Assembly: GCF_932526225.1 (NCBI RefSeq)
Contig: NC_064043.1
Coordinates: 14,012,085-14,076,084, forward strand
Source of the DNA: Nematostella vectensis
Lineage: Eukaryota > Cnidaria > Anthozoa > Actiniaria > Edwardsiidae
Direction: 5' to 3'
Length of the DNA stretch: 64,000 nt
Part shown: positions 12,326-23,564 of the stretch, piece after piece
Position numbering within the stretch: position 1 is the stretch's first letter
How the letters are laid out: each line of letters opens with the position of its first letter
Made by a program: the position numbers and the translations under genes
Notes under the pieces: generated by a model
What the model was told of the DNA's origin: nothing
The model's database searches: none
What the model saw: only the letters and a program-made list of their open reading frames with translations

Positions 12326-13602
12326 GAGTTGTAAATGTGAGAATATTAATGCAAGTTAAAAAAATCAAGGTCGAGGTGATGCATACATTTCTCTTAAGCA
12401 AGGAAAAGAGAAAGAAAACAAATGTAAAAGGGACTTGGTGAAAAAAAAATAAACGGTTATGACGATATGAAAACAAAATCGTTATTTGAAATGTGCAAAT
12501 ATATTGGTCCGTATAGACCTTTTGTTTGCATAGAAAAAAACAAGTCACAGGTAAGAACAAACAGCCACACGTAAGAAAAAAATACCTTACAAGGGTGTAG
12601 CCAGGGGTGTGTCCCACCCTTTTAGCAGCCACAAATACAGTAAATGTATGAGACATTATCTAATATACAGGAGAAAATGCCTCGAAAGGGCCTTTTGCCC
12701 CCCCCTCCTGTTAAAAATCCTGGCTACGCCGCTGCTATTTGTGACAGCTTTTCTTTGAAATCAAATATTTAAGAGCACTTTAGACAATTGCGACATTGTG
12801 CATGGAAAACCCGAGAACACCTATTATTTTTTGTATCCTAGACAAGGCAAGAATATCTGAATATTATATAATTTTCATAACCTTAAGTAATAACAAAATT
12901 ATTAAGCAATTACTTGAGTCAACCTCAATACAGATTGCATTTGCGTTCAGGTGGCGTACAGGTATAGTACAATCACGAACGCAGAAAGAATATTAGTAGT
13001 TTCGTTAAACACCGCGTGATCAAGCAGGGCCGTACCCAGCATGAGGCAAGTGAGGCACTCACCTCGGTAAAATTTTGATGTTTAGTGTTTCACAATTAAA
13101 AAGTATGAGATAAAACACCTGCTTTTGTTGGATTTATCATCCAGTGGCTAGCTTTGCCTCGGTAAAATTTTGATTCTGGCTACAGGCCTGTCTAGAATAT
13201 ACAACGCAAAACACAACCTGTAAAAAGAATACCTTTCTATTAGTTAAATAAGTTTAAAATACGGCTATCTTACTTTTTCTGTATAAAATTGCTGTAGAGG
13301 GTTTCACCTTCTTCTTCTACAAACCAATTAAAAATACCCATACCCGGTGTGAAACTGTAGTTTTTACACCTGTAAAAATGAAGAAACATTAAGTTTTTAT
13401 TTTATTTTCACATCTCAGGGTGTTTATCATTGGTAACAATTTCCTTTTTGCAGGATTTATGCACCATGCGAAAGTGTACAAACTGAATCATTTTATACTA
13501 ATTGTGTTCTTGTTCTACATGGATGCAAAATGTGTTCTTAGTAGATGTACAAATCCTTGTCATTGGACAATTTTTTCTCTGAAGTTCAAAGTAATTGTAC
13601 TT

Positions 13603-14604
13603 CTAGTGCGTGTTATTCGACCTTGTTGAGCTCAAATTTGAAATGTTATCTCTGCAATTTTGACAGCAAAATATAGCTCTGATAATAGCAATATATTCAC
13701 GTCTGAATGACCGACTGGCAAGCCCGTATACTAAAGGGTTTAACATGCTCGAGATGTAAACTAGAAAGCCGTACATTAGATAGACACGACGATTAAATGT
13801 CGGCTCTCCGTAAGCAGAGTCTAAATAATCCACGACGGTAACAGGGATCCAACACGCAGCAAAACACATAAACACTACAATCAGTGTCTTAGTTATCTTC
13901 GATTCTTTGACATGAGCGCATAGTTCCTCGGTGTTAACATTCCCTTGGGTGGAGAAAACTTTGTTAGAGCGGTTGACTTCTCTGAGCACGGCTATGTAGC
14001 AAGTCGTGATAAGCGTTAGCGGTAGACCGATGTATGCGACTTCAATGAAGGCAGTGTAAGGAATGTTGGCTTCAAATCTATACAGACACATAGCTTTGCC
14101 GGGCTGGAAAGCGTAACCACGAAAGGAGAAGAATAGAGGTGGGGTTGAGCCGACTAGCGCGTTACACCACACGGCTAGTATGTAGACGAGAGTGCGGCGA
14201 GGCGTGAACTTACTCCGGTACTGCACAGTCTTGACGATACGGAAGAATCGATTCACAGAGACGAGTGCCATCGTTTGTAGCGACGCCTGGCCGAGTGTCA
14301 AAACGAAGAACCCGTGAGCGCGGCAGAACGACTCGCTGAAAATCCACTCGCCGTGAACGAGTGTTGCTAGCGAGTAAGGCATACAAAGAGTCGCCATGAG
14401 GGCATCGCTAACCGCAAGCGCAACCACGAACATATTGGAGATTGTCCTCAGCCGCTGTTTGCGGTAAACGGTCGAGAAGACTAACAGGTTCCCGGACAAG
14501 CTGATAAACAGGACTGCACTTAACAAAACGGACTCTAACACCACGGCATGCCCGCTACGAGAGCGCAGCTCTGTCTGAAGACGATCTACCTCTGTCGCGT
14601 TCAT
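13603..14604 (-). CDS. Class A (rhodopsin-family) GPCR, melatonin-receptor-like, intronless
   Basis: A 333-residue seven-transmembrane receptor in a single exon, reading against the Hox gene in whose intron it lies. Approximate membrane segments are TM1 21-46, TM2 57-80, TM3 94-121, TM4 138-160, TM5 183-208, TM6 238-262 and TM7 272-295. Hallmarks are N39 in GN, D67 in TM2, C94 pairing with C173, NRF at 118-120 in place of DRY, CWIP at 251-254, NPLVY at 289-293 and a CC pair at 313-314 for palmitoylation. An NR[YF] motif with a CWxP toggle is seen in melatonin-type and related receptors. There is an N-glycosylation site at Asn2. The ligand cannot be assigned. The length and motifs are intact, so it is probably functional. 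It starts at an ATG and stops just before 13603. Confidence 0.93.
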   Translation of the reverse strand: MNATEVDRLQTELRSRSGHAVVLESVLLSAVLFISLSGNLLVFSTVYRKQRLRTISNMFVVALAVSDALMATLCMPYSLATLVHGEWIFSESFCRAHGFFVLTLGQASLQTMALVSVNRFFRIVKTVQYRSKFTPRRTLVYILAVWCNALVGSTPPLFFSFRGYAFQPGKAMCLYRFEANIPYTAFIEVAYIGLPLTLITTCYIAVLREVNRSNKVFSTQGNVNTEELCAHVKESKITKTLIVVFMCFAACWIPVTVVDYLDSAYGEPTFNRRVYLMYGFLVYISSMLNPLVYGLASRSFRREYIAIIRAIFCCQNCRDNISNLSSTRSNNTH

Positions 14605-14639
14605 TTTTCTACTAATAGCGCTTACTGAAAGCCGTCTAA

Positions 14640-16347
14640 CATACAGCTAGCGGATGGATTGATTCCGGTTTTGTGCAAACAAGGTGACAAAGCAAAGGCA
14701 CACAGTCCATCTTGTACTTGTTCTATGGTGGAATAAGGGGGCGCTTTTTATCTAGTATTGCACGCATGCGCAGTGGGAGTTTAGAGATCTACCAATTCAG
14801 TGCCGTGTTGGGGAATTTATCCATTCTTTGAGAGCAGATGATTCGAAAGAGGGAGTAACACGGACGGTTTAGCAACCCTTTCGAATCCTTCGATAAATAA
14901 TAACTTATAAGGGGTTTCTAGCATATTTTTTACTAGCAGAATTACTATTCTGATTGAAAAAAGTAAATAAATAAAAAGGAACTACTAAAAACAATCATAA
15001 AGAGTGCATATTTTGTTGAGTAGATTATACTCCGAGCTGCGAGACAAAATCTGGAGTAAATATGATGATAGTGTGATAGTATAGTCTCAAATCTTTTACT
15101 TGATATGAGTGCTATAAACATTATATGCGACCTTTGATAACCTAGCAAAATTTCAAAAAGTATATTAATACAATCTAGTTTCGTTCGCGCGATGTGAGGC
15201 CTGCCCTCATGATATAGAAAAAGTAAGCCTAATTGTTTATATTTTTTTAACTCAACAAAATAACGCTAAAATAAATTTGAGGCCGTGACACCGCTCCTTT
15301 CAAATTATAGTGAAAAGTAATGATGTAACAATTATAGAAGTGGGGATTTACTTCATCTTTCAACAACACAATATAGGAGAGAAGTACAGTGCTACAAACC
15401 TGACAGCAATCATAAGAGTGAGGGTTTTTGTGTGTGTGTGTTGACAGCATTTTCTTAAAGAGGAGCATGCATCGGGCTTCAATATTCAAACAAATTTTTT
15501 AAAAATAGATAATCCTGGTAGGAGATTTAATTAAATCCTGACTGCAAAACCGCGACGAAGTTTTTTTTTAATCCTCTGAACAGGGGCGGTAAGGGATGTC
15601 CCTGCACGTTTCACGAATTTCAAAAGTCGGAAATCACGATTAACGATTTTTAAAGAGCATAGATCATTATTCACGCTGATCAAATTTCGCCATTCACAAA
15701 TCACGTTGAAGGTAGCGATCACGGATTACGGTTTGCAATCTGTCCTTTTCACGATTCACTATAAACAAAAAAGGTCGTTCACGTCACGATAATAACCCTT
15801 GCCGCCCCTGTATGAAAAAGGCCATCTCATGATAACAAAGGAAATATAATGATAATTGTTTGAACTATTTCGACAGCTTACAATTTTGATATTGCTACAG
15901 TACTACAGGTAAAAATATTTCAGTAAATTCTCAAGTAATTCAGGTCGGTGTGCATCATTGAAAACGAAAATACAAGAAATAATTATTAGTGGTAAATTGA
16001 TTCAACTTATGGCAGCAAATTCTCAACAGGAAACCACATGCACACAATTGTTTTTGATTATTTTTTGCCTTATTTAATCAAATCTATCCTGTCGCCCTGG
16101 GTCCCCGAGGAGGATCTGTCCTAATATTTTACCCGGCTTGCAGAGCTTTCTACCTGTTTTTGTTTGCGTTTTTGATTTTCAAACACACAACGAAGAGCAC
16201 AAAACACGCGAAAGAAAAGAGCCGCGACAGGGAAGAGAAGCAAACAGGAAGAACTGCTAGCAGGGTTAGATACTAGGAAAGATTCGATCATATGAGGCGA
16301 GAATAATTAATAACAGGTGACAAAATTGTCATATCGCGAATGCCTTA
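14640..16347. other. Hox intron stretch without identified genes
   Basis: AT-rich sequence upstream of the GPCR start. It probably includes the receptor's promoter, but no TATA box or other element is convincing. A TG-dinucleotide run lies near 15430. Only short open frames occur and none resembles a protein family. Confidence 0.5.
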
Positions 16348-16540
16348 CAGCCGAATTCGCTGTTGCGCGACCTCGGCAAATTCAAAATCCATGTCTCGTT
16401 TGGGAATAGCGCGTAGTCAGACACAAGCTTTGGGGCGGTTTGTCTGGTTTTGATTGTTTGGTTTGATTGACTACGCGCTATTCCCAAACGAAGAAAGGAA
16501 TTTTGGATTCTGGCAGGTCGCGCAACAACGAATTTGGCTA
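16348..16540. mobile_element. 193-bp fold-back MITE with TA target duplication (mariner-like)
   Basis: The element is a near-complete inverted repeat. The left end is CAGCCGAATTCGCTGTTGCG and the right end complement is TAGCCAAATTCGTTGTTGCG. A second inner pair contains TTTGGGAATAGCGCGTAGTC and its complement. TA flanks both sides (16346-16347 and 16541-16542), as expected of Tc1/mariner-type insertion. It has no coding capacity. Confidence 0.7.
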
Positions 16541-17039
16541 TAACTTAAAAAATATGAGCACAAATAGAATTGACGGATGACACGGAGAAAAAATGCGCGA
16601 TGGTATGAGAGTGTGACAAGATGTATAGATGGAGTGTTCAAATTGAAATCCTTTTTATAGGAGTCTATCAAAAATAACTGTTTTTATGATATCCTGCTTT
16701 TGAAATGCGTTTATGGTTATCACAAATAATGTGTTTGTTTTCATTGCCCAGTAAACATAGTTGTTTACTATTGATAATGGGGATAAGCTTAACCGCACAT
16801 ATTCGCACTCATAAAATTTCTATAAGGTTTGCCCACCCCTTTGGACCCCTTACCTCCCATGTAAACCAGTATCCCATGCCTATAGAATAGGATCGGGGTT
16901 GCGTTTTTTACTCTTTGCTTCCAGGACTTTACTCCGTTAGAATTCTTATTTGCTCTCTGGGGTTTTTAATCTTATTATCAATCGTGAATGTCGTAGTAAG
17001 CGTTATATTTGTATTAAAGAATACAAATTAAAATATCCA

Positions 17040-17130
17040 ATTTTTTGGGCTTGGATTTGAGGGGGGGGGGGGGGGGGGGGCAAAATTTTTTAGCCCAGGG
17101 TTTTGCAAAATTGCCCCCCCCCCCCCCAGT
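17040..17130. other. Poly-G and poly-C runs forming a potential hairpin
   Basis: A run of about 22 G near 17061-17080 is followed within 40 bases by a run of about 15 C near 17113-17127. The runs could pair with each other or form G-quadruplex structure; run lengths in assemblies are unreliable here. Confidence 0.7.
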
Positions 17131-17149
17131 AATTTATGACCGCTCCCTA

Positions 17150-17395
17150 AGCGTCGAGTGTTCTTACATTAAGCGTTAAGTCCGTTATTACATTCAGCGT
17201 TGAAAATTTCTAGCGTAAACTGTTTTATTTCATTAAGCGGCGATTTGTTCTAACATTAAGCGATAAATTATTACATTAAGCGGCGATTTGTTCTAACATT
17301 AAGCGTTAAATTATTACATTAAGCGGCGATTTTTGTTACATTAAGCGTTAGTGTTACATTAAGCGGCAGTTGTTACATTAAGCGGTGATACACCC
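17150..17395. repeat. Degenerate short repeat of the phrase TTACATTAAGCG
   Basis: The motif ACATTAAGCG, followed by variable GCGATTTGTT-like or TTAAATTATT-like text, recurs about ten times at roughly 18-32 base spacing. It is non-coding. Confidence 0.8.
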
Positions 17396-18539
17396 TTTGG
17401 CAGAATAAAGCTTTACGGCAAAGCTGGAGATTTCGGCCCCAGCACTCCACCCCAGCTATCTAGCGAACTGTACAACACAAAAGAACCTGAGGTACCCGCG
17501 CATTAATGGGGAGGCAATAACCAGGATCCCAGGCCTGTCTTTCTGACTTGTCGCTGAAACTTAGATAAATCGGGGTCTTTTTCACACTTGCGTCTCTTTG
17601 AAATTTTTGTGTTGCTATAGTAATGTAGTGATGTCATCATCATGTGCAGCACACTACGACCCAGGTCTCCATTCCTGCCTTTAGCCTATGTACTTCTTTT
17701 TCCAGTCACGCACGTGCATATGGCATTTTTTGTGCCCAGGACAAAAAAAGCTACATTGAGATGCACGCAATCTAAGATGTTTTCTGTTCTTAGTTTTTAG
17801 AAAATACAGTGTGATTAAACCTCCCGTGAGTTACTCTTCTTGAATGTCTTAGAAGCAGAGAGGTTCATATTTTCCTTGGCACAGGCATCGGGTTTGGGCC
17901 GGGTTTCAAATCTTAAATATAGCGTCCAAAAATCATAAAAAGGGCCGTAGCAGGGGTTCCCCCCCTCCAAATATCTTCAAAAATTACAAGGAAATGGCCA
18001 TAGTATTAGCGTGGCTATGCCCCCAATGTTTTCTTATTGTTTCTGTATTGTTCCCCCCCCCCCCCCCCCCCCCACAATATTTCCACTTTCGAGGCATGCT
18101 ACGACCCTGATAAACCATGCGATTTGAAGGGTCTCACGCAGTAAGTCTCACGCAGTAACGACGTGTGTCAGTTTTCATTACATTACGTTCTCAGTTTGTC
18201 GGTCAAGTCTATTTTGCTCACCCCTGTTCTCCATTGTTCAGTCAAGGCTATATTCCTTGCTCAACTTTGCTCCCCTTTGCTCACCCATGTTTTCAATTTT
18301 TCGGCCAAGACCATATACCTTGCTACCCTTTGCTCAACCCTTTTCGAAAACTATCCGAATCTTTTAAGAATGTTTTTTTCATATTATAAATATTGAGTAT
18401 CGCAGTAATCGTTTCAAGATTTTTTTATCATTTTATTCAAATCGAGTAAAAGAACTCCCGAGAGCAAGAATAAAGTAAAGTATCGAGCACAATGGACGAA
18501 GAGTAAAAAAAAAAAAAAACGCAACCCTGTTCCTATTCG

Positions 18540-20612
18540 GGGTAGCATATGGGTAGGGGCACCGTCCCTCATATAACAAAATAGGGACACCCTTCCTCAT
18601 GTCTACATACCCTACTAGGTGGTCACCGTCCCTCGTGTGAACACCCCATTACATGTCACCCCTACAATGTAAGGTCACCCTATCTCATGTGAACACCCCC
18701 TCAGGTATCACCCCTATTGAAAGGGCACCCTTTTCTACGACCACCCTCCCTCGTGTGAACGCCCCCCCGCTTGTCACCCTACTAGGTAGGGATACGCTCC
18801 CTCGTGTGAACGCCCCCTCACTTCTTGACACCCTACTAGGTAGGGATACGCTCCCTCGTGTGAACGCCCCCTCGCTTGTCACCCTACTAGGTAGGGATAC
18901 GCTCCCTCGTGTGAACGCCCCCTCGCTTGTCACCTTACTAGGTTGGGATACGCTCCCTCGTGTGAACGCCCCCTCGCTTGTCACCCCACTAGGTAGGGAT
19001 AAGCTCCCTCGTGTGAACGCCCCATCGATTGTCACCCTACTAGGTAGGGATACGCTCTCTCGTGCGAACGCCCCCTCACTTCTTGTCACCCTACTAGGTA
19101 GGGATACGCTTCCTTGTGTGGACGCCCCCTCGCTTGTCACCCCACTAGGTAGGGATACTCTCCCTCGTGTGAACGCCCCCTCGCTTGTCACCCAACTAGG
19201 TAGGGATACGCTCCCTCGTGTGAACGCCCCCTCGCTTGTCACCCCACTAGGAAGGGATACGCTCCCTCGTGTGAACGCCCCCTCGCTTGTCACCCCACTA
19301 GGTAGGGATACGCTCCCTCGTGTGAACGCCCCCTCGCTTGTCACCCCACTAGGTAGGGATACGCTCCCTCGTGTGAACGCCCCCTCGCTTGTCACCCTAC
19401 TAGGTAGGGATACGCTCCCTCGTGTGAACGCCCCCTCGCTTGTCACCCTACTAGGTAGGGATACGCTCTCTCGTGTGAACGCCCCCTCGCTTGTCACCCC
19501 ACTAGGTAGGGATACGCTCCCTCGTGTGAACGCCCCCTCGCTTGTCACCCCACTAGGTAGGGATACGCTCCCTCGTGTGAACGCCCCCTCGCTTGTCACC
19601 CCACTAGGTAGGGATACGCTCCCTTGTGTGAACGCCCCCTCGTTTGTCACCCCACTAGGTAGGGATACGCTCCCTCGTGTGAACGCCCCCTCGCTTGTCA
19701 CCCCACTAGGTAGGGATAAGCTCCCTCGTGTGAACGCCCCATCGCTTGTCACCCTACTAGGTAGGGATACGCTCTCTCGTGCGAACGCCCCCTCACTTCT
19801 TGTCACCCTACTAGGTAGGGATACGCTTCCTTGTGTGGACGCCCCCTCGCTTGTCACCCCACTAGGTAGGGATACTCTCCCTCGTGTGAACGCCCCCTCA
19901 CTTGTCACCCAACTAGGTAGGGATACGCTCCCTCGTGTGAACGCCCCCTCGCTTGTCACCCCACTAGGAAGGGATACGCTCCCTCGTGTGAACGCCCCCT
20001 CGCTTGTCACCCCACTAGGTAGGGATACGCTCCCTCGTGTGAACGCCCCCTCGCTTGTCACCCCACTAGGTAAGGATACGCTTCCTCGTGTGAACGCCCC
20101 CTCGCTTGTCACCCTACTAGGTAGGGATACGCTCCCTCGTGTGAACGCCCCCTCGCCTGACACCCTACTAGGTAGGGATACGCTCCCTCGTGTGAACGCC
20201 CCCTCGCTTGTCACCCCACTAGGTAGGGATACGCTCCCTCGTGTGAACGCCCCCTCGCTTGTCACCCCACTAGGTAGGGATACGCTCCCTCGTGTGAACG
20301 CCCCCTCGTTTGTCACCCCACAAGGTAGGGATACGCTCCCTCGTGTGAACGCCCCCTCGCTTGACACCCTACTAGGTAGGGATACGCTCCCTCGTGTGAA
20401 CGCCCCCTCGCTTGTCACCCCACTAGGTAGGGATACGCTCCCTCGTGCGAACGCCCCCACACTTCTTGACACCCTACTAGGTAGGGATACGCTCCCTCAT
20501 GTGAACGCCCCGTCGCTTGTCACCCCACTAGGTAGGGATACGCTCCCTCGTGTGAACGCGCCCTCGCTTGTCACCCTACTAGGTAGGAATACGCTCCCTC
20601 GTGTGAACGCTT
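18540..20612. repeat. 51-bp minisatellite, about 40 copies, in the Hox intron
   Basis: The unit includes AGGGATACGCTCCCTCGTGT, GAACGCCCCCTCGCTTGTCA and CCCTACTAGGT. Copies are degenerate at the left edge (18.54-18.77 kb), homogeneous in the middle and stop sharply on the right. Since 51 is divisible by 3 and the unit has no stop in at least one frame per strand, frames of 654 codons (+, from 18653) and 595 codons (-) stay open. I treat these as by-products of the array. A block with variant units at 19001 recurs at 19718 (offset 717 = 14 units plus 3 bases), showing segmental amplification. Confidence 0.95.
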
Positions 20613-20883
20613 TCTGATGTGACGGCCGCTGATGCGATTTCTGTGTCTATCTTGGCTGGAATTAGGCACTCAAAAAGTCACATGACTTCTTAGTGCCAGT
20701 CGCCTATTGTACAACCTATTGTACAGCCTCAGTTTTTTCGTAGTTTCCTAACTGTAGTGAAAAATACTGTTTACAACAACGACTTTTTTCGACCAAAATC
20801 TTGGTTTTCCCAGACTCCCCGCGGCCACAACAGGTAGCCCAATATATATTACTACACTAACTGCCTCGAATTCTCAATTTTAG

Positions 20884-21194
20884 ATGACGCGTCGACTAGC
20901 TTGGGTCACAAGGCTTGGAGTTCAGCTCAGGTGCGATCAAGAGCACGCACGGCGTACACCGCGTCTCAACAACTTGAGTTAGAAAAAGAGTTCCTCTACT
21001 CGCGATATATAACACGGACTCGCAGGAAAGAGCTGGCAAACACGCTAGATTTGTCCGAGAAACATATCATAATTTGGTTCCAGAATCGTAGAATGAAGAA
21101 AAAAAAGACAGACAGTAATGGTGCATTCGAAGGAGTGAAGGCGAATACGAGGGAGATTCGGGAAATGTATAGGATTGTTGTTGATGATGTGTGA
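20884..21194 (+). CDS. Hox-class homeobox gene, coding exon 2 (homeodomain)
   Basis: A DNA-binding transcription factor. The acceptor is TTTTAG|ATGAC and the phase matches exon 1. The 60-residue homeodomain runs from 20934 to 21113. It has R5, F20, Y25, R31, W48, F49, Q50, N51, R53 and helix 3 [12 protein letters not shown], so it is an ANTP-superclass, Gln50 protein. The text [19 protein letters not shown] is closest in my memory to cnidarian Hox proteins, perhaps the posterior-like anthox1/HoxF type; I am unsure of the exact orthologue and leave the symbol blank. Position 46, almost always Lys, reads Ile (codon ATA, one base from AAA). About 25 residues follow the homeodomain before TGA. 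The 11.4-kb intron holds an antisense GPCR and large arrays. Confidence 0.92.
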
Positions 21195-21480
21195 TGCGTA
21201 AATTCCCTCTCACTTTTGTGATGTATGCTTTTTTGCGATATCAGCGGCGTAGCCAGGATTTTTAACAGGAGGGGGGGGGGACGGGCCCCCTAGGCCACCC
21301 GCCTGGGTACGCACTTGGACATCCCATAAAAGATTATTACCATTTCCCCCCCAAGTAGGAAACTGTCTTCAGTTGCCCCTTTACGCACTAAAATTTTCGC
21401 CCCTTGTCCAAGATCTTTGAGTATCCTGGAAATCCGGATACTCAAAGATCCCCTGCTCGGTATTTTTTTCCGCTACGTGT

Positions 21481-21511
<31 letters not shown>

Positions 21512-22757
21512 GGGGGGGGTAGATGTAATGGCACTACTACACAATGTTCTTAAGACAGGAAGGAGCGCCTTGAGTCCGCGAGTGTTATGTAAGTACCGGG
21601 AAGGAAGATTTTGAAAAAAGTTGTGGGGGAATACATATTACAATCAAGAAGCACCTTGAGTCCGCGAGTGTTATGAAAATACAAGACAATCGCTTTGCTT
21701 AAAAGCTGGTAAAACAACTTTCACAAATGAAACAGCCTACACTATCATATAAATGGCATTTTCTTTCTTCAGGCGGAGTATACCAAAAGTGATGTTTCTA
21801 GCTTCAGAGAGGCTTAAGAGGTATCTCTTGCTGCTTTTCTACCCTCTCCCTCGGTGTCTTTCCACCATGATTTATTGAGAAGAGGAAATTTACAATAAAA
21901 ATCATGCTCGATCATAAGAATAAAATATCTTGGACGTGAATAAAATCATTTTGAGCGTTTTATTCGTTTTCATTTTCTAAGTTGTGCCTCATTCTAAAGA
22001 GTAATGTTCACCAGCTAGGATCATAACTAAAATTGGAGGTATCAGTTTACCTCATTATTATGCAAAATGGAAGCCATAGCCGCGGCGAAGTAACCACGCA
22101 GAAAACGTTCTTCTGTCGGCCGAATAATACTCCTACCTATGATTTATTGCGTTTACTGCATGCTAGAGGAACCCGGACGCCTTGTTGTAAAAACGAATCA
22201 GTGCGATCGTGGCGAGAAAATATTTATTTTAAGATTTACGGCCAACGTCACTCAAAATTTCGCCCTCATGTATGCCCTATCGATCTGAGAAAGTTGAGAT
22301 TTTCGTTAGGTCCGGACGGTGTCAGGAAAAAAGGAAATACATCGACAGGATCTACAATAGTTTTTCATCATTTTGATGCTTTGAACAAACATATATCTCG
22401 TGGGTACCCCATGGGTACCCCGCCATTTAGTTTTTGTTTACATTTTCGCAAGTTACATGCTGTATCATGGAATCTCACGTCCAGTACCTGAGAGCGTGTT
22501 TGAGGTAACTCGCATACATCAAAGTCGCAGAAGAAAGGTAGCCGACTAAAACAAGCGGGAAAGCAGAGTTGTGGTAAACCTTTTTTGTCTTTTCTTTTCG
22601 TTTTGGTTGGGGTGCTACAGTAGCCGTTGCGAATAAAAATAATCGATGAAATTGAAAGGGACTGGCCTAGTGAGCACATGAGTAGGTATGCTCTTGAGAT
22701 ACATGACAAGTGGAATTTTCTGTAGTATTCTAAAATAAATCATTGTATACCTATCTT
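21195..22757. other. Hox 3' flank, probable 3' UTR and intergenic
   Basis: Downstream of the Hox stop there is an interspersed-repeat fragment (GGCGTAGCCAGGATTTTTAA near 21245, whose inverted relative lies near 12715). There is also a perfect hairpin at 21412-21450, TG and poly-G runs near 21480-21519, and AATAAA-type signals near 21893 and 21920 that could end the transcript. Short open frames have no recognisable product. Confidence 0.5.
21412..21450 (+). other. Perfect 15-bp-arm hairpin
   Basis: GATCTTTGAGTATCC and its exact complement GGATACTCAAAGATC are separated by nine bases, about 220 bases after the Hox stop codon. It may be an RNA stem in the 3' UTR or a small fold-back element. 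Confidence 0.85.
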
Positions 22758-22766
22758 ATACCATGC

Positions 22767-23564
22767 TTCCCTGCTAGCAGAGGCCTCTTTTCTCTGTATT
22801 TCGCTGGGCTGGAGTTCGCGAGGAAAAGATACCTCTGCCATGGGTCGCACGTTCGTTTGATCAAACCGCCGTCCACGATCGTGGACGAGATCCAGAGCGC
22901 ATGCTCCGTTCATTAATTACTGGCCACTATTTTGAGCCTACAATGACTAGCGCATGCATGAAACGTATATCCGCTGCCGGATAATAAGCCCGCATTCGAA
23001 ACGGCGTCCTCCGTAGAAATATCACGCGACGAATTATAAAAAGAAGCCATTCAATGCCTTATCTTCATTCAGAATTTTCTCTCTTTTGACAAACGAGTCA
23101 ATCTTCCGTTTACAGGTTTTGCATATTCTTCTGGGAATAGCTGATCTAATTTTACCAAAAAGTTTTGTAACATTTTCTTCGAATCCAACTGTGCGATATT
23201 TACATTGAAGAAACTCGCCTGCCCAGATGTCTTGAAATTAATCCCACAAACAAGACAAAACTCGTCTTTGCTGCGTTTGTTGCTCAATCTTTTTAGTGAC
23301 GTTTTAGGTGATTGAAATTGAACAGTTGTTTTTTTTTTTTTCGAAGAGGAGAACTAACCGGAGTTTGATTCATGATTTCCGACTAAACCCATGCAAAGCA
23401 TATTGGCAGCTTTCGCGCGATGGTACGGGTTTTGGCACGTCGGTCGCTTATTAACGCTCACGCATGCGCAACAGAAACAGTCTCGACCCATGGCAGAGGT
23501 ATCTTTTCCTCGCGAACTCCAGCCCAGCGAAATACAGAGAAAAGAGGCCTCTGCTAGCAGGGAA
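22767..23564. mobile_element. 798-bp DNA transposon, 81-bp perfect TIRs, 9-bp target duplication (Mutator-like)
   Basis: The left inverted repeat is 22767-22847, starting TTCCCTGCTAGCAGAGGCCT. The right one is 23484-23564, and the two match at all 81 positions. The direct repeat ATACCATGC flanks the element at 22758-22766 and 23565-23573. Long TIRs with a 9-bp duplication are typical of Mutator-like elements. It has no transposase and is therefore non-autonomous. A 16-bp palindrome (GTCCACGATCGTGGAC) lies near 22870. The interior carries a minus-strand coding-like fragment. Identical TIRs suggest recent activity. Confidence 0.88.
23100..23370 (-). pseudogene. Coding-like gene fragment inside the Mutator-like element
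   Basis: The minus strand reads KDEFCLVCGINFKTSGQASF, then a hydrophobic stretch and LDQLFPEEYAKP, then a donor-like CCT|GTAAAC near 23115. Upstream, an ATG near 23373 opens a frame starting MNQTPVSSPLRKKKK that is out of phase with it because of a 13-A run. A run one base longer or two bases shorter would join them. The CxxC pair suggests part of a zinc-binding domain of unknown family. It may be host exon material picked up by the transposon. Confidence 0.35.

Noticed and set aside
12216-12656. 146-codon minus-strand frame rich in Phe, Leu and Cys
   Set aside because: It lies in AT-rich DNA overlapping interspersed-repeat fragments and shows no membrane-protein family motif beyond general hydrophobicity.
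18540-20612. Possible CRISPR-like array (regular direct repeats)
   Set aside because: There are no unique spacers between repeats; the units are contiguous and the genome is animal.
18653-20617. 654-codon ATG frame of LGRDTLPRVNAPSLVTP repeats
   Set aside because: It is produced by a 51-bp tandem array lying in an intron; the opposite strand is equally open and no non-repeat protein sequence flanks it.
22033-22491. 152-codon frame beginning near TTGGAGGTATCAG
   Set aside because: It starts at a non-ATG codon, its composition is not protein-like and it has no recognisable domain.
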